A DNA stretch of 64,000 bases from Komagataeibacter xylinus (GCF_004302915.1 NZ_QQBI01000001.1:278267-342266), one strand, 5' to 3'. Positions 1-10,850 are shown, numbered from the stretch's first letter. The notes: generated by a model not told the origin, from the sequence alone. Numbers and translations: made by a program.

Positions 1-804
1 GCGCAGCTCCATCCGGTCGGTGCCCGCCAGCGTATCGGCCACCAGCTTGGTGCAGGGCTCGGCCACCGTAATGCGGTCGGAGCCTGCGTAATGCGCGGCC
101 AGCACCCCGTGCAGATCGGCCAGGCCGACAGTGCCGGGCAGCAGGTCGAGATGCAGCGGCACGGACACGATCATGCCCTGCGGAAAATGCCCGACCGAAG
201 GCACGAACAAAGGCAGTTGCGCAAGGCCCGCATACAGCTTCATTTCCGGTATGTGCTTGTGGCCAAGCCCCAGCCCGTACAGCTCGAAGGCGGGGCCGCC
301 ATCGCGTTCATGCGCCTCGATCATGCTGCGGCCACCGCCGCTGTAGCCGCTGACGGCATTGACCGTGACGGGATAGTCATCAGGCACCAGCCCGGCCTTG
401 ACCAGCGGGCGCAGCAGGCCCACCAGCCCGGTGGGGTAGCAGCCGGGGTTGGACACGCGCGCCGCCCTGCGGATGCGCTCCGGCTGGGCCGCATCCATTT
501 CGGGGAAACCGTAAACCCAGGCCGGGTCGGTGCGGAACGCGGTGCTGGCGTCGAGAATGCGGGGGGCCTCCGCGCCCATGGCATCGGCCATGGCCACGGC
601 TTCCTTCGCGGCCGCATCGGGCAGGCACAGCACCACCACATCGGCGGCGGCCATCATCTCGCGCCTTGCATCGGCGTCCTTGCGGCGGGCGGGGTCGATG
701 GAGCGCAGCGTGACCGGCAGGTGCCGCAGCCGCTCGCGGATGCCCAGCCCCGTGGTGCCTGCCTCGCCATCGATAAAGACCGTTGCCTGTCCGTCGCTGC
801 TCAT
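1..804 (-). CDS. argC: N-acetyl-gamma-glutamyl-phosphate reductase, 3' end cut by window
   Basis: NADPH-dependent reduction of N-acetylglutamyl-5-phosphate to the semialdehyde, third step of arginine synthesis in the cytoplasm. The reverse-strand reading begins MSSDGQATVFIDGEAGTTG, the compact nucleotide-binding N-terminus of the shorter (type 2) ArgC family. The catalytic-cysteine region reads VSNPGCYPTGL, and a GHKHIPEM stretch follows. The ATG is at 804-802 and the frame stays open to base 1, so the C-terminal end is missing. It is divergent from mazG, with about 95 bp between the two starts. The call rests on motifs and is fairly secure. Confidence 0.88.
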   Translation of the reverse strand, partial: MSSDGQATVFIDGEAGTTGLGIRERLRHLPVTLRSIDPARRKDADARREMMAAADVVVLCLPDAAAKEAVAMADAMGAEAPRILDASTAFRTDPAWVYGFPEMDAAQPERIRRAARVSNPGCYPTGLVGLLRPLVKAGLVPDDYPVTVNAVSGYSGGGRSMIEAHERDGGPAFELYGLGLGHKHIPEMKLYAGLAQLPLFVPSVGHFPQGMIVSVPLHLDLLPGTVGLADLHGVLAAHYAGSDRITVAEPCTKLVADTLAGTDRMELR

Positions 805-899
805 GTGCCATCCATCCTGATAAGAACTTCCCGCCCTGCGGTGCGCGATCTATACAAAACCTGCGCCCGACCGCAACACAAACAGGCAGGAACCACCCC

Positions 900-1694
900 A
901 TGCAAGACGCCACAGCCCCCCTCCAACGCCTGCTGGGCATCATGGCCCGCCTGCGTGACCCCGAGAGCGGCTGCCCGTGGGACAGGGCGCAGGATTTTGC
1001 CTCGATCGCGCCCTACAGCATTGAAGAAGCCTATGAAGTGGCCGACACCATTGCGCGCGAGGACTGGGAGGGCCTGCCCGATGAACTGGGCGACCTGCTG
1101 CTCCAGGTCGTCTATCACGCGCAGATGGCCGATGAGAAAGGCCTGTTCGACTTCGCCACCGTGGCCACCCTGATCGGCGACAAGATGGTCCGCCGCCACC
1201 CCCATGTCTTTGGCGAGGCCGAAGCCGCACCCGGCCAGTGGGAAAGCGGCAAGGCGCTCGAACGCCTCGCCCGCAACCGGCGCGGCACGCTCGATGACGT
1301 GCCCGTGGGCCTGCCGGCCCTCATGCGCGCGCGCAAGCTCTCGGCCCGCGCCGCCCGCGTGGGGTTTGACTGGGATACGGTGGGCGAGGTCGCCGCCAAG
1401 GTGGATGAGGAACTCGATGAACTGAAGGTCGAGCTTGAAAGCGGTGACCGCGACAAGATCTTCGATGAACTCGGCGACGTGCTGTTCACGCTGGCAACCC
1501 TGGCCCGCAAGCTCGACATGGACCCCGAGGCCTGCCTGCGCCAGGCCAATGCCAAGTTCACCCGCCGCTTTACCGCCGTCGAGCACGATCTGGCTGACCG
1601 GGGGCTGGCACTGGCCGATGTGGATGTAAAAACCATGGAGGAAGGCTGGCAGGCGGTGAAACGCCGCGAGCGTGCAGCAACAAAAAAGACTTAA
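900..1694 (+). CDS. mazG: Nucleoside triphosphate pyrophosphohydrolase MazG
   Basis: Hydrolyses (d)NTPs to monophosphates and pyrophosphate; a house-cleaning and stress-related enzyme. It is 264 aa, the usual length for the two-domain family. The first MazG domain has CPWD (25-28), EEAYE (42-46), DELGD (61-65) and RRHPHVFG (98-105). The second repeats the acidic EEELDEL and DELGD pattern in the C-terminal half. These acidic residues bind Mg2+. The ATG at 900 is chosen because homologues begin a few residues before the LLGIMARLRDPESGCPWD block; upstream codons are filler. A palindromic repeat starts 6 bp after the stop and separates it from the convergent phosphatase gene. Confidence 0.93.
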   Translation: MQDATAPLQRLLGIMARLRDPESGCPWDRAQDFASIAPYSIEEAYEVADTIAREDWEGLPDELGDLLLQVVYHAQMADEKGLFDFATVATLIGDKMVRRHPHVFGEAEAAPGQWESGKALERLARNRRGTLDDVPVGLPALMRARKLSARAARVGFDWDTVGEVAAKVDEELDELKVELESGDRDKIFDELGDVLFTLATLARKLDMDPEACLRQANAKFTRRFTAVEHDLADRGLALADVDVKTMEEGWQAVKRRERAATKKT

Positions 1695-1699
1695 AAATC

Positions 1700-1780
1700 A
1701 AAAGTTTTTGGTGAAGCTTTTTTCAAAAAGCTTCGAAAGAACGCCGCCTTTTTGAAAAAAGGCGGCACCCAAAAACTTTT
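1700..1780. repeat. Nested palindromic intergenic repeat, copy 1 (intact)
   Basis: About 81 bp filling the gap between the convergent mazG and phosphatase stops. Outer arms AAAAGTTTTTGGTG and CACCCAAAAACTTTT are complementary. Inside are two separate hairpins: GAAGCTTTTTTCAAAAAGCTTC (around 1713-1734) and GCCGCC-T5-GA6-GGCGGC (1743-1766). The whole can fold as a three-way junction. Related copies recur through the window. It probably acts as a bidirectional terminator here; origin as a mobile or amplified element is inferred. Confidence 0.85.
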
Positions 1781-1785
1781 ATCTT

Positions 1786-2622
1786 TTATGCCACCGTCAG
1801 CAGCAGGTCATGCAGCGCCTGCCAGCTTGCCCGGTCAGGCGCATAAAGCAGCCCGCCGCTGCGATCCGTCACGCGGTAGGGCGTGCCATCAAAATGGGCG
1901 CTGTAGCCGCCTGCTTCCTGATGGATCAGCCAGCCCGCCAGATGGTCCCACGGCAGGGTGCGGTTGAACAGCAGGAAATGGCAGCGCCCATCGACCAGCA
2001 TCAGGTATTCATGCGCCGCACAGCGGAAATCCCACGATCCCGCCACCTTGGGCAGGTTATGGGTCACGACATCCCGCACCGGGGCAGGCAGGTAGCGCCA
2101 TGAGGCATTGCCCGCCATTTCGCGCGCGGGCACGGCGGGGGCGACCTGCAGGCGGCGCTCGCCCCCCTTGCCATCATCGAGCCATGCGCCGTGGCCGCGC
2201 GCGGCCACGGCCGCGACATTGCAGATGGGGTCCACAATCGCCCCGCCCACCACTTCGCCACCCGATACGGCAGAGACCATCACGCCAAACAGCGGCACAC
2301 CCGCCGCGTAATTGGCGGTGCCATCAATCGGGTCGATCACAAAGGCCAGTTCAGCCGTGGCCAGGCCATCGAGCAGGTCGGGGCTGGCGGCCACCGCCTC
2401 CTCACCCACCACGAGGGCTTTGGGCCATGCAGCCTGCAGGGCTGCAGTCAGGTCGCGCTCGGTGGCTTCATCCGCCACGGTCACGATATCCATCGGCCCG
2501 CTCTTGCTGCGGATATCGGCACGGTCGAGGCAACGGAAGGACGGCATGACATGGCGCCGGGCCGCTTCACGCATCATCGCCACCACCTTGCGCATATCCG
2601 CCAGTGTGATCCGTTGCGTCAT
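1786..2622 (-). CDS. Inositol monophosphatase family phosphatase (possible histidinol-phosphatase)
   Basis: Mg2+-dependent phosphomonoesterase of the IMPase fold, 278 aa. Metal-binding motifs are present: GEE at 73-75, DPIDGT at 97-102 and WD at 225-226 followed by a glycine-rich C-terminus. In alphaproteobacteria members of this family include HisN (histidinol-phosphate phosphatase) as well as inositol- and AMP-phosphatases. There is no his gene nearby, so the substrate is not settled. The stop lies 6 bp from the palindromic repeat shared with convergent mazG. A gap of about 240 bp with a degenerate repeat separates its start from the hflX stop. Confidence 0.85.
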   Translation of the reverse strand: MTQRITLADMRKVVAMMREAARRHVMPSFRCLDRADIRSKSGPMDIVTVADEATERDLTAALQAAWPKALVVGEEAVAASPDLLDGLATAELAFVIDPIDGTANYAAGVPLFGVMVSAVSGGEVVGGAIVDPICNVAAVAARGHGAWLDDGKGGERRLQVAPAVPAREMAGNASWRYLPAPVRDVVTHNLPKVAGSWDFRCAAHEYLMLVDGRCHFLLFNRTLPWDHLAGWLIHQEAGGYSAHFDGTPYRVTDRSGGLLYAPDRASWQALHDLLLTVA

Positions 2623-2777
2623 TGCTGCCTCCGCCCCTGTCCGTTGTTCAACCCGTCATTCCTGCGCTGCCGGGCGCCATTTTTCCACCCCGCGCACCGT
2701 CATGGCCAGACTGCGCAAACAGCCTGCATGGGAGGCCTGCCTGGAAAGAATCCTGCAACCACAAGGCCGTTCCTGAT

Positions 2778-2845
2778 AAAGCTTTTCTCACGAAGCTTCA
2801 GAAAATGCCGCCTTTTTGAAAAGAAGGCGGCACCCGGAACTCTTA
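2778..2845. repeat. Nested palindromic intergenic repeat, copy 2 (degenerate)
   Basis: Degenerate copy just downstream of the hflX stop. The first hairpin is recognisable as AAGCTTTTCTCACGAAGCTTC, the second as GCCGCCTTTTTGAAAAGAAGGCGGC in two halves, followed by CACCCGGAACTCTT. Outer-arm pairing is weaker than in copy 1. It probably terminates the ntr-hfq-hflX transcript. Confidence 0.7.
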
Positions 2846-2860
2846 TTGACCGCGCAGGCC

Positions 2861-4171
2861 CTAATCGACCAGGCAGGTCACGACGCGACCGAACTGCATC
2901 TCGAAACGCGCGCGGTTGGCGGGGGAAAGGCGCACGGTCATTTCGGCCCCGTCCTCCCCATCACTGCGCTCGGTCACCTCGCCATGCTCATGCAGCCAAG
3001 CCATCGCTGCCCCCTCGGCCAGGGGGATACGGTACCGCGCCACTTCCATCGCGCGGGTCATGCGCTCGTCAATCGCGGCAAGCAGGTCGGGCAGGCCATC
3101 GCCTGTAATGGCGGAAATGACCACATTGCCCGGTCGCGCGCCCACGGCCTCGCGCCCGCCCACGAGGTCGGCCTTGTTCAGCACCTCGATCACGCGGCCC
3201 TGCCAGTCGGCCTCGATCGTGCCGTTGCGCGCCATGCCCTCGAGCACCTCGATCACGTCATTGCGCTGCGATGCGCTATCGGGGTGCGAGACATCGCGCA
3301 CATGCAGGATGATGTCGGCCTCGGCCACCTCTTCAAGCGTGGCGCGGAAGGCGGCGATGAGTTCGGTGGGCAGGTCGCTGATGAAGCCCACCGTATCCGA
3401 CAGGATCACCCGCCGCCCCGATGGCAGCTGGATGCCGCGCATGGTGGGGTCGAGGGTCGCGAAAAGCTGGTCCTGCGCATACACGCTGGCCCCGGTCAGG
3501 GCATTGAACAGGGTGGACTTGCCCGCATTGGTGTAGCCCACCAGCGCCACGATGGGGAACGGCACCCGCCTGCGCGCCTGCCGGTGCAGGCCGCGCGTGC
3601 GGCGCACCTGCTCGAGCTCGCGCTTGAGGCGCACGATCCGGTCGCCGATCATGCGGCGGTCGGCCTCGATCTGCGTCTCGCCAGGGCCGCCGAGGAAGCC
3701 GAAGCCACCGCGCTGGCGTTCAAGATGGGTCCAGGTGCGCACCAGGCGGCTGCGCTGGTATTCCAGATGGGCGAGTTCGACCTGCAGCGTGCCTTCACGC
3801 GTGGCCGCGCGCTCGCCAAAGATATCAAGGATCAGGGCGGTGCGGTCGATCACCTTGCAGCCCAGCGCCCGCTCAAGGTTGCGCTGCTGCACGGGGGTCA
3901 GGCGGGAATCGATAATGACAACGGTGATGTTGTCGGCCTTGACCGTCTCCTTGAGCGAATCGACCTGGCCCCCGCCAAGCAGGGTGGCGGGCCTGCGGGC
4001 ACGCAGCAGCAGCACCGCCTGGCACACCACCACCAGCCCGATGGAGGCGGCAAGGCCTACCGCTTCCTCCAGCCGGGCTTCGGCCGCGCGGGCATCATCG
4101 TGCCGGTCGGGCCGCTCCCATGGCAGGATGACAGCGGCGCGCGTGGCGGATGAAGGCGCCGCCACCGTCAC
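2861..4171 (-). CDS. hflX: Ribosome-associated GTPase HflX
   Basis: GTPase that binds 50S/70S ribosomes and rescues or splits stalled ribosomes in stress. It is 436 aa. The N-terminal HflX domain has the GGGQ and [10 protein letters not shown] blocks, then a coiled region with GGPGETQIE. The G domain has G1 GYTNAGKST (212-220), G3 DTVGF (259-263), G4 NKAD (332-335) and a SAITGDG loop. The start is GTG at 4171-4169, overlapping the hfq stop by 4 nt (GTGA), so translation is probably coupled to hfq. It is the last gene of the dusB-ntr-hfq-hflX operon, and a degenerate palindromic repeat follows the stop. Confidence 0.95.
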   Translation of the reverse strand: MTVAAPSSATRAAVILPWERPDRHDDARAAEARLEEAVGLAASIGLVVVCQAVLLLRARRPATLLGGGQVDSLKETVKADNITVVIIDSRLTPVQQRNLERALGCKVIDRTALILDIFGERAATREGTLQVELAHLEYQRSRLVRTWTHLERQRGGFGFLGGPGETQIEADRRMIGDRIVRLKRELEQVRRTRGLHRQARRRVPFPIVALVGYTNAGKSTLFNALTGASVYAQDQLFATLDPTMRGIQLPSGRRVILSDTVGFISDLPTELIAAFRATLEEVAEADIILHVRDVSHPDSASQRNDVIEVLEGMARNGTIEADWQGRVIEVLNKADLVGGREAVGARPGNVVISAITGDGLPDLLAAIDERMTRAMEVARYRIPLAEGAAMAWLHEHGEVTERSDGEDGAEMTVRLSPANRARFEMQFGRVVTCLVD

Positions 4172-4446
4172 GACGGGCTGCCATCCGTGGCTGCCGGTTC
4201 TTCCGTGTCCTCAGCCGGGGGATCGAACAGGCTGACGGGGGTGGCGGGCATGACGGTGCTGATCGCGTGCTTGTAGACAAGCTGCGTATGCCCGTCGCGC
4301 CGCAGCAGGACGGAGAAATTGTCAAACCAGGTGATGATGCCCTGAAGCTTGACGCCATTGACGAGGAAAATGGTGACCGGCGTTTTCGACCGGCGGACGT
4401 GGTTGAGAAACACGTCCTGTACATTCTGTGAAGGTTCTTTTGCCAC
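4168..4446 (-). CDS. hfq: RNA chaperone Hfq
   Basis: Hexameric Sm-like protein that binds A/U-rich RNA and promotes sRNA-mRNA pairing. It is 92 aa: the Sm1 region has [20 protein letters not shown] and the Sm2 motif is YKHAIS. An acidic tail of about 20 residues ([15 protein letters not shown]) follows the core. The ATG is 127 bp downstream of ntrX, and the stop overlaps the GTG of hflX. Order ntrX-hfq-hflX is the classic alphaproteobacterial arrangement. Confidence 0.97.
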   Translation of the reverse strand: MAKEPSQNVQDVFLNHVRRSKTPVTIFLVNGVKLQGIITWFDNFSVLLRRDGHTQLVYKHAISTVMPATPVSLFDPPAEDTEEPAATDGSPS

Positions 4447-4573
4447 GGCAGGGCCTTACTTGTTGTTTGTTGGGCGAAAATCAACACGGCACAGTCACGT
4501 GTCATGCTACGGCGTTGCCACCATCCGTATCACGGTTCGTTGTCTAGCAGGCATGCGTCAGGTGGGCAAAAGC

Positions 4574-5965
4574 TCATCCTGCGTTGCGGTCCTCCGATGT
4601 TACGCCAAGCTGCTTGAGCTTGCGGTGCAGCGCGCTGCGCTCCATGCCCACAAAGCCTGCGGTACGGCTGATGTTCCCGCCAAAACGCAAAAGCTGCGCC
4701 TGAAGGTACTGGGTCTCGAACAGGTCACGCGCCTCGCGCAGCGGCAGGCTCATCACATCCTCGTCAGAATCGAACTTGAGCAGCGCGGGCGCCCCGTCCC
4801 CCACCGAGGAAGGCAGCATGTCGGCCCGGATGGGGTCGGTGCTGTTGCCCGGCATCATGATGAGCAGGCGCTCCATCAGGTTGCGCAGCTCGCGCACGTT
4901 GCCCGGCCATTCGTAGCTCTGAAGGGCCGCAATGGCATCGCCTGAAAGCTCGCGCAGCGGCAGGCCCGCGTTTTCGGCCGCACGGTCGAGGAACATGCGG
5001 GCAAGCTCGGGAATGTCCTCGCGCCGCTCGCGCAGGCTGGGAATGCGCAGCGGCACGACGGCGAGGCGGTAGTACAGATCCTCGCGGAAGCGCCCGAGCC
5101 CGATCTCGGCCTGCAGGTCGCGGTTGGTGGTGGCAAGTACGCGCACATCCACCTTGACCCGCCGCGAGCCGCCCAGCCGCTCGAAGGTCTGGTCCTGCAG
5201 CGCGCGCACGATCTTGCCCTGCGTCTCCAGCGGCATGTCGGACACTTCATCAAGCAGCAGCGTGCCGCCATGGGCGCGCTCGAGCACGCCGGTGCGCCGC
5301 CCCGTGCCATCGTCGCTGCCTTCGATGCCGAACAGTTCTTCCTCAAACCGGCCGGGGGCGAGCGTGGCGCAGTTCAGCGCAATGAACGGACCCTCCGCGC
5401 GGCGGGAGCTGGCATGGATCATCCTTGCCGCCACTTCCTTGCCGGTGCCCGCCGCCCCCGAGATCAGCACGCGCGAGCCCGTCGGCGCCACGCGGTCGAT
5501 CTGGTTGCGCACGGCGGCAATAGCGGCGCTGCGCCCCTCGAGCACGGTGCCCGAGCCCGCGCGCAGGCGCAGCTCGGCATTCTCGCGCGCAAGGCGCGAG
5601 GCCTCGAGCGCGCGGCGCACCACCACGAGCAGCCGGTCGGCCTGGAAGGGCTTTTCAATAAAGTCGTACGCGCCATGCTGCAGGGCGGCAACGGCGGTCT
5701 CGATGGTGCCGTGCCCCGAGATCATGATGACCGGGACGGACGGCTCCTCCTTGTGCAGCACATTGAGGATGCCCAGCCCATCGAGCCGTGAACCCTGCAG
5801 CCAGACATCAAGCACCACCAGCGCGGGCCGGCGCTCCCTGAAGGCGGCGATGGCGGAATCGGAATCGCCCGCCAGCCGCGTTTCGTATCCTTCATCGGCC
5901 AGAATGCCTTCGATAAGGAGCCGTATATCCGGCTCATCATCGACGATCAGGATTTCATGCCCCAT
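4574..5965 (-). CDS. ntrX: Nitrogen assimilation response regulator NtrX, without a GAFTGA loop
   Basis: Response regulator paired with NtrY, 463 aa. The receiver domain (1-120) has the DD pair at 9-10, phospho-acceptor D53 and K105. The AAA+ domain has Walker A GAAGTGKE (170-177) and Walker B LLLDE (236-240). A C-terminal Fis-type helix-turn-helix contains AGFVGMERSALHRKLKQLGV. Where sigma-54 activators carry GAFTGA, this protein has GIEGSDDGTGRRTG (213-226), so contact with sigma-54 is unlikely. NtrX proteins of other alphaproteobacteria also lack the loop. The start overlaps the end of ntrY by 11 nt. Confidence 0.93.
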   Translation of the reverse strand: MGHEILIVDDEPDIRLLIEGILADEGYETRLAGDSDSAIAAFRERRPALVVLDVWLQGSRLDGLGILNVLHKEEPSVPVIMISGHGTIETAVAALQHGAYDFIEKPFQADRLLVVVRRALEASRLARENAELRLRAGSGTVLEGRSAAIAAVRNQIDRVAPTGSRVLISGAAGTGKEVAARMIHASSRRAEGPFIALNCATLAPGRFEEELFGIEGSDDGTGRRTGVLERAHGGTLLLDEVSDMPLETQGKIVRALQDQTFERLGGSRRVKVDVRVLATTNRDLQAEIGLGRFREDLYYRLAVVPLRIPSLRERREDIPELARMFLDRAAENAGLPLRELSGDAIAALQSYEWPGNVRELRNLMERLLIMMPGNSTDPIRADMLPSSVGDGAPALLKFDSDEDVMSLPLREARDLFETQYLQAQLLRFGGNISRTAGFVGMERSALHRKLKQLGVTSEDRNAG

Positions 5966-8222
5966 GGTCGTCCTTTATCGGCAAAATCAACGTCGACACA
6001 GCTCCCCTGCCCCCGGCATTGTCCTCAAGCCCGATGCTGCCGCCATGATCTTCAAGAATCTTCTTGACGATCGCAAGGCCCAGGCCGGTTCCCTTGGGCT
6101 TGTGCGTCACATAGGGCTCGGTCAGCCGGGCGCGATCCTCGACCGGCAGCCCGATCCCGTCATCCTCGACGCGCAGGCGAACATGCGCGCCGTCATTTTC
6201 CAATGTAATACGGATGTGGCCAATGACGCCATCCCCGCCCGGCACCGCATCGGGCACGCGCATGGCGATGGCGTCGGCCGCGTTCTGCAACAGGTTGGTC
6301 AGCGCCTGGCCCACCAGCCTGCGGTCGCAGCGCACGATCGGCCCCCGGTCGGGCAGGTCGACATCATAGACCAGCTCGGGGTGGGCGTTGCGTTGCAGGA
6401 TCAGCGCCTCGCGCACGATGCGCGAGAGGTCCTCGTTGCGCATCACCGGCTGGGGCATGCGGGCGAAGGCGGAAAATTCATCCACCATGCGCCCGATATC
6501 GCCCACATGACGGATGATGGTGTCCACGCATTGCACGAACGTATCGGGGTCGGATGAAATCTCGCGCAGGAAGCGGCGCTTGAGCCGCTCGGCGGCAAGC
6601 TGGATGGGGGTGAGCGGGTTCTTGATCTCATGGGCGATGCGGCGCGCCACGTCCGCCCAGGCCGCCTTGCGCTGCGCCACCTGCAGGGCTGTTATGTCAT
6701 CAAACGTAACCACATAGCCCTCGGCCGAGACACCGGCCACGCTGCCCTGCATTTCCGCACCGATTCGCACCAGCAGCGTGCAGGCCCGGCCACCTGCCAG
6801 CACCTGCACCTCGCCCGTCAGTTCGCGCGCGCCATCATGCGCGATGCGGTCGAGCATGTCGGCCAGTTCGGGCACCACCTCGATCAGCGGATGGCCCACG
6901 CACTCGGCCATGTCGCGGTGCAGCAGCACGCTGGCCGCCCGGTTGGGCAGCTCGATCATGCGCTGCGAATCCAGCCCGATCACGCCTGCCGAAACACCGG
7001 ACAGCACGGCCTCGGTAAAGCGGCGGCGTTCATTGATCTGGTTGTTGGCCTGGATCAGCTCGGCGCGCTGGGTGGCAAGCTGCGTGGTCATGCGGTTGAA
7101 GGCGCGTGACAGGCTGGCCACCTCGTCATCGCGGTCGCCCTCGGGCACGTTGCTGTCGAGATCGCCCTTGCTCACCCGCTCGGACGCCAGGATGAGCAGG
7201 CCGAGCGGGCGCACGATCTGGTTGGCCAGCATCAGCCCGATCAGGATGGCGGCACCCAGCACCAGCACCGCCACGAGCGCGAAGATGAGCACGAAGGTGA
7301 ACTGGATCTTGCCGCGATTGCCATTGAGGCGCTGGTAGTCGGCCACCACCTGCTCGGTGCGGTGCATGTGCTCGAGGATGTCGGGGTCGACGGGGCGGGC
7401 GATCATGAGCATGAGCGGCGGCGTATCGCCCAGCGTCACCACCGCGCGGACGGTCTTTTCATCCGCCGAATCCAGGATCGCGATCTCGTTGGTGCGGGCC
7501 ATGAGGGTGGCGGCGGGCGGCGGCAGGTCCTTCATGTTGGCCGTGCGCCCCATCAGCCCGCCCGAGGCCACGACCGTGTTGGTGAACGGATCGTACACCA
7601 CCGCCACGTCCAGCCCGCGCAGGGTGGCCTGCGAATCCAGCACCTGCGAGAGCGCGTCGGGGTTGTGCAGCAGGTCATCACCCGAGCCGGCCAGCGCGTT
7701 CTGGGCGCTGACCAGGTAGTTGGCCAGCGAGAAGGCCTCCGTGCGGATATTGGCGTTATGCTCCTGCAGGTAGCCGCGCGAGGTTTCAAGCGCCTCGTTC
7801 AGCGCGGTGTTCACCCGGTCGCTGAACCAGATCTGGATGCCGTAATGGAAGAACACGGCGGCAAATGTGCCCACCACGATGGTGGGCGCCACCGCCACGA
7901 TGCCGAACAGCGTGACCAGCCGCACATGCAGCCGCGCGCCCGCCAGCCCGTTGCGCCGCTCGGCCAGCACGCGGCCCACCTTTTCGGTCAGGGAGGTGGC
8001 CAGCAGCAGCAGCACCAGAAAGTTGAGGATGAACACCAGCGCCTGTATCTGCGGGTGATGGGCCAGCGAATTGCCGCCCGACAGCACCACGAAGGTCGCC
8101 ACCCCCAGCACGAGGGCGAGCAGCACCAGTACCAGCGCCACGTTGCGGCGCACGAGCATGTCGAGCATGCGCCGCGCCAGGCGGTAGGCAACGCCGGGGC
8201 GCGACGGGGCGGGCGTGGTCAT
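5955..8222 (-). CDS. ntrY: Nitrogen regulation sensor histidine kinase NtrY
   Basis: Membrane sensor kinase for NtrX, 755 aa. Hydrophobic segments lie near 27-47, 61-77 and 101-126. An extracytoplasmic region follows, then another membrane helix near 305-327 that leads into a HAMP linker. A PAS-like segment ([18 protein letters not shown]) precedes the H-box [16 protein letters not shown], with phospho-acceptor His. The C-terminal ATPase has [18 protein letters not shown]. The start overlaps the ntrC stop by 4 nt (ATGA), so the two-component genes are tightly coupled. Confidence 0.95.
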   Translation of the reverse strand: MTTPAPSRPGVAYRLARRMLDMLVRRNVALVLVLLALVLGVATFVVLSGGNSLAHHPQIQALVFILNFLVLLLLATSLTEKVGRVLAERRNGLAGARLHVRLVTLFGIVAVAPTIVVGTFAAVFFHYGIQIWFSDRVNTALNEALETSRGYLQEHNANIRTEAFSLANYLVSAQNALAGSGDDLLHNPDALSQVLDSQATLRGLDVAVVYDPFTNTVVASGGLMGRTANMKDLPPPAATLMARTNEIAILDSADEKTVRAVVTLGDTPPLMLMIARPVDPDILEHMHRTEQVVADYQRLNGNRGKIQFTFVLIFALVAVLVLGAAILIGLMLANQIVRPLGLLILASERVSKGDLDSNVPEGDRDDEVASLSRAFNRMTTQLATQRAELIQANNQINERRRFTEAVLSGVSAGVIGLDSQRMIELPNRAASVLLHRDMAECVGHPLIEVVPELADMLDRIAHDGARELTGEVQVLAGGRACTLLVRIGAEMQGSVAGVSAEGYVVTFDDITALQVAQRKAAWADVARRIAHEIKNPLTPIQLAAERLKRRFLREISSDPDTFVQCVDTIIRHVGDIGRMVDEFSAFARMPQPVMRNEDLSRIVREALILQRNAHPELVYDVDLPDRGPIVRCDRRLVGQALTNLLQNAADAIAMRVPDAVPGGDGVIGHIRITLENDGAHVRLRVEDDGIGLPVEDRARLTEPYVTHKPKGTGLGLAIVKKILEDHGGSIGLEDNAGGRGAVSTLILPIKDDHGA

Positions 8223-9673
8223 GCCCCCCCGCGCACCACGGGAATGTCGAGATCGCGGATCTTCTTGCGCAGCGTATTGCGGTTCAGCCCCAGCATGGCG
8301 GCGGCGCGGATCTGGTTGCCGCGCGTGGCCGAGAGCATCATGGCAATGAGCGGGCGCTCCACCTCGGCAATCACCTTGTCATAGATATCGCTCATGGGCA
8401 TGTCATCCTGCCCCGCGCCCGCGGCGAGGAAGCGCTTGAGGTGGCGCTCGACCGCCTCGGCCAGGGTTTCGGTGCTGCCGCCCCCCTCGCCCGGCGCGCC
8501 GCTGCTGCTGACTTCAGCCAGTTCGGCATCGATGATGTCGGCCCCGATGCTTTCCTGCGGGTGGAGTGCGGTGATGCGGCGCATCAGGTTTTCAAGCTCG
8601 CGCACGTTGCCCGGCCAGCGATAGGCCTGCAGGCGGGCCATCGCCGCCTCATCGAGCACGCGCACGTTGCCCGCGCCATCGGCGTTCTCGTTGAGGAAGT
8701 GGCGCGCGAGCAGCGGAATGTCCTCCACCCGCTCGCGCAGGGGCGGCAGGCGCATGGGCACCACGTTCAGGCGGTAATACAGGTCCTCGCGGAAGTTGCC
8801 TTCACGGATCGCCTGGCGCAGGTCGCGGTGGGTGGCGGCGATGATGCGCACGTTGGCGCGGATGGGCACGGTGCCGCCCACGGTGGTGAACGCGCCATCC
8901 TGCAGCACGCGCAACAGCCTTGTCTGGGCCTCGGGCGGCATGTCGCCAATCTCATCGAGGAACAGCGTGCCGCCCGCCGCCTGCTCGAAGCGGCCCGCCA
9001 CCCGGCTCGTCGCCCCCGTAAAGGCCCCGCGCTCATGGCCGAACAGCTCGCTCTCGATCAGGTTGCGCGGAATGGCGGCCATGTTGATGGCCACGAACGG
9101 CCCCGCCCGGCGCGGCCCGTAATCATGCAGGGCACGGGCGACGAGTTCCTTGCCGGTGCCGCTCTCGCCCGTAATCATCACGGTCAGGTCCGATGTCGTG
9201 AGCCGGGCGATGATGCGGTAGATGTCCTGCATCACCACCGAGCGCCCGATGAGCGACATCTGCTCCTCAGGCCGGGGGGCCACCACCGCGGGCTGCACCG
9301 GCATGGCGGGGGTGGCCAGCGCGCGGGCGACAACGGCCAGCACTTCCTTGAGGTCAAAGGGCTTGGGCAGGTATTCGAACGCGCCGCGCTGGGTGGCCTT
9401 GACCGCCGTCATGAGCGTGGACTGGGCACTCATCACCACCACGCGCAGGTCGGGGCGGATGCGGCGGATGCGCGGAATGAGGTCGAGCCCGTTCTCGTCG
9501 GGCATGACCACGTCGGTAATCACGAGGTCGCCCTCGCCTTCCTCCACCCACTGCCACAGGGTAGAGGCCTGGGCCGTGGCGCGGACCTGATAGCCCGCGC
9601 GGCCAAGCGCCTGGCTCAGCACCGTGCGGATGGAGCGGTCATCATCGGCAACAAGAATGGTCGGCAGCGACAT
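8219..9673 (-). CDS. ntrC: Nitrogen assimilation response regulator NtrC (sigma-54 activator)
   Basis: Activates sigma-54 promoters under nitrogen limitation when phosphorylated by NtrB. It is 484 aa. The receiver has DDD at 10-12, D54 as phospho-acceptor and K104. The AAA+ domain has Walker A GESGTGKE (169-176), the sigma-54 contact loop GAFTGA (216-221) and [10 protein letters not shown] Fis-type [23 protein letters not shown], ends the protein. It sits about 30 bp after ntrB and overlaps ntrY. It has the intact GAFTGA that NtrX lacks. Confidence 0.97.
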   Translation of the reverse strand: MSLPTILVADDDRSIRTVLSQALGRAGYQVRATAQASTLWQWVEEGEGDLVITDVVMPDENGLDLIPRIRRIRPDLRVVVMSAQSTLMTAVKATQRGAFEYLPKPFDLKEVLAVVARALATPAMPVQPAVVAPRPEEQMSLIGRSVVMQDIYRIIARLTTSDLTVMITGESGTGKELVARALHDYGPRRAGPFVAINMAAIPRNLIESELFGHERGAFTGATSRVAGRFEQAAGGTLFLDEIGDMPPEAQTRLLRVLQDGAFTTVGGTVPIRANVRIIAATHRDLRQAIREGNFREDLYYRLNVVPMRLPPLRERVEDIPLLARHFLNENADGAGNVRVLDEAAMARLQAYRWPGNVRELENLMRRITALHPQESIGADIIDAELAEVSSSGAPGEGGGSTETLAEAVERHLKRFLAAGAGQDDMPMSDIYDKVIAEVERPLIAMMLSATRGNQIRAAAMLGLNRNTLRKKIRDLDIPVVRGGA

Positions 9674-9704
9674 ACGCTATAAATCTCTCAACTCTGGCAG
9701 GGCT

Positions 9705-10850
9705 TCAGGGCGTGCCACGGTCTTCGGTCACGACAGGCAGGTGCAGCAGGACCTCGGTGCGGCCGGGGCGGCTTTCCACCTCGATCACGCCGCCATGGTC
9801 GCCCACGATCTTGCCCGCCAGCGCCAGCCCCAGCCCGCTACCCGTGGTCTTGGTGGTGAGGAACGGCTCGAACAGGTGCGGGCGGATGTTCTCGGGAATG
9901 CCCGGCCCGTTATCGCGCACCGAAACCAGCAGCGGCAGCTGCACGCGCTGGCTGCCCGCCCCGGTGGAAACCCAGATGCCGGGGCGGTAGCTGGTGGTGA
10001 GCGTGATCTGTGGCGGGGCGTCGCCCTCGGGGTGGTCGTGCAGGGCCTCGGCGGCGTTTTTCACCAGGTTGAGCAGCACCTGCACCAGCTGGTCGCGGTT
10101 GCCCCATACCGGCGGCAGCGAGGGGTCATAGACTTCCTCGAAGCGGATATCGGCGGCAAAGCCCTGCTGGGCCAGCCTGCGCACATGCTCGAGCACGCGA
10201 TGGATGTTGACCGGCCTGCGCTCGAGCGGCCGGTCGCTGAACATGTCCATCCGGTCCACAAGGTCGCGGATGCGGTTGACCTCGTCCTGGATCAGCACGG
10301 CCAGCTCGCGGTCTGACTCGCCCACCGAGGTTTCAAGCAGCTGCGCCGCCCCCCTTATGCCCGAGAGCGGGTTCTTGACCTCATGCGCCAGAATGGCCGC
10401 CATGCCCGCAACGCTGCGCGCGGCCGAGCGGAAGGTGAGCTGGCGGTCCAGCACCTTCACGGCCGAGAAATCATGGAATGTCAGCGCGACCGAGCCGGGC
10501 TCCTCCATCACGGGCGCGCCCTGCACGGTCACGCCCTCGTGGCGCAGGCGCGGGCTTTCGAGCGTGACCTCGTGCTCGACCACGGTATGGTCCTGGGCGC
10601 GCACCTGTTCCATCAGCAAAAAGAGCGGGCTGTCACCGGGCAGGATATCGGTCAGGCGCATCTGCACCAGATGCGCGCGCGACATGCCAAAAAACGGCTC
10701 GGCGGCGCTGTTGACGTAGCCGATGGCGTTATCGGCGCGCACCACCACCACCGGCAGGGCCAGCGAATCGAGTATGACCCGCCCGTTGCCCGTTACGTTA
10801 TCGGGCGCGCAGGGTACATGGCCGGAAGGTGCGGGCGGGGTCTGGTTCAT
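9705..10850 (-). CDS. ntrB: Nitrogen regulation sensor kinase/phosphatase NtrB
   Basis: Soluble PII-controlled kinase/phosphatase for NtrC, 381 aa with no membrane segment. An N-terminal PAS domain ([19 protein letters not shown]) is followed by the H-box [20 protein letters not shown] and a GHKL ATPase with [10 protein letters not shown] and [18 protein letters not shown]. The start overlaps the dusB stop by 4 nt (ATGA). The dusB-ntrB-ntrC order matches the nifR3-ntrB-ntrC operon of Rhodobacter and Azospirillum relatives. Confidence 0.95.
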   Translation of the reverse strand: MNQTPPAPSGHVPCAPDNVTGNGRVILDSLALPVVVVRADNAIGYVNSAAEPFFGMSRAHLVQMRLTDILPGDSPLFLLMEQVRAQDHTVVEHEVTLESPRLRHEGVTVQGAPVMEEPGSVALTFHDFSAVKVLDRQLTFRSAARSVAGMAAILAHEVKNPLSGIRGAAQLLETSVGESDRELAVLIQDEVNRIRDLVDRMDMFSDRPLERRPVNIHRVLEHVRRLAQQGFAADIRFEEVYDPSLPPVWGNRDQLVQVLLNLVKNAAEALHDHPEGDAPPQITLTTSYRPGIWVSTGAGSQRVQLPLLVSVRDNGPGIPENIRPHLFEPFLTTKTTGSGLGLALAGKIVGDHGGVIEVESRPGRTEVLLHLPVVTEDRGTP

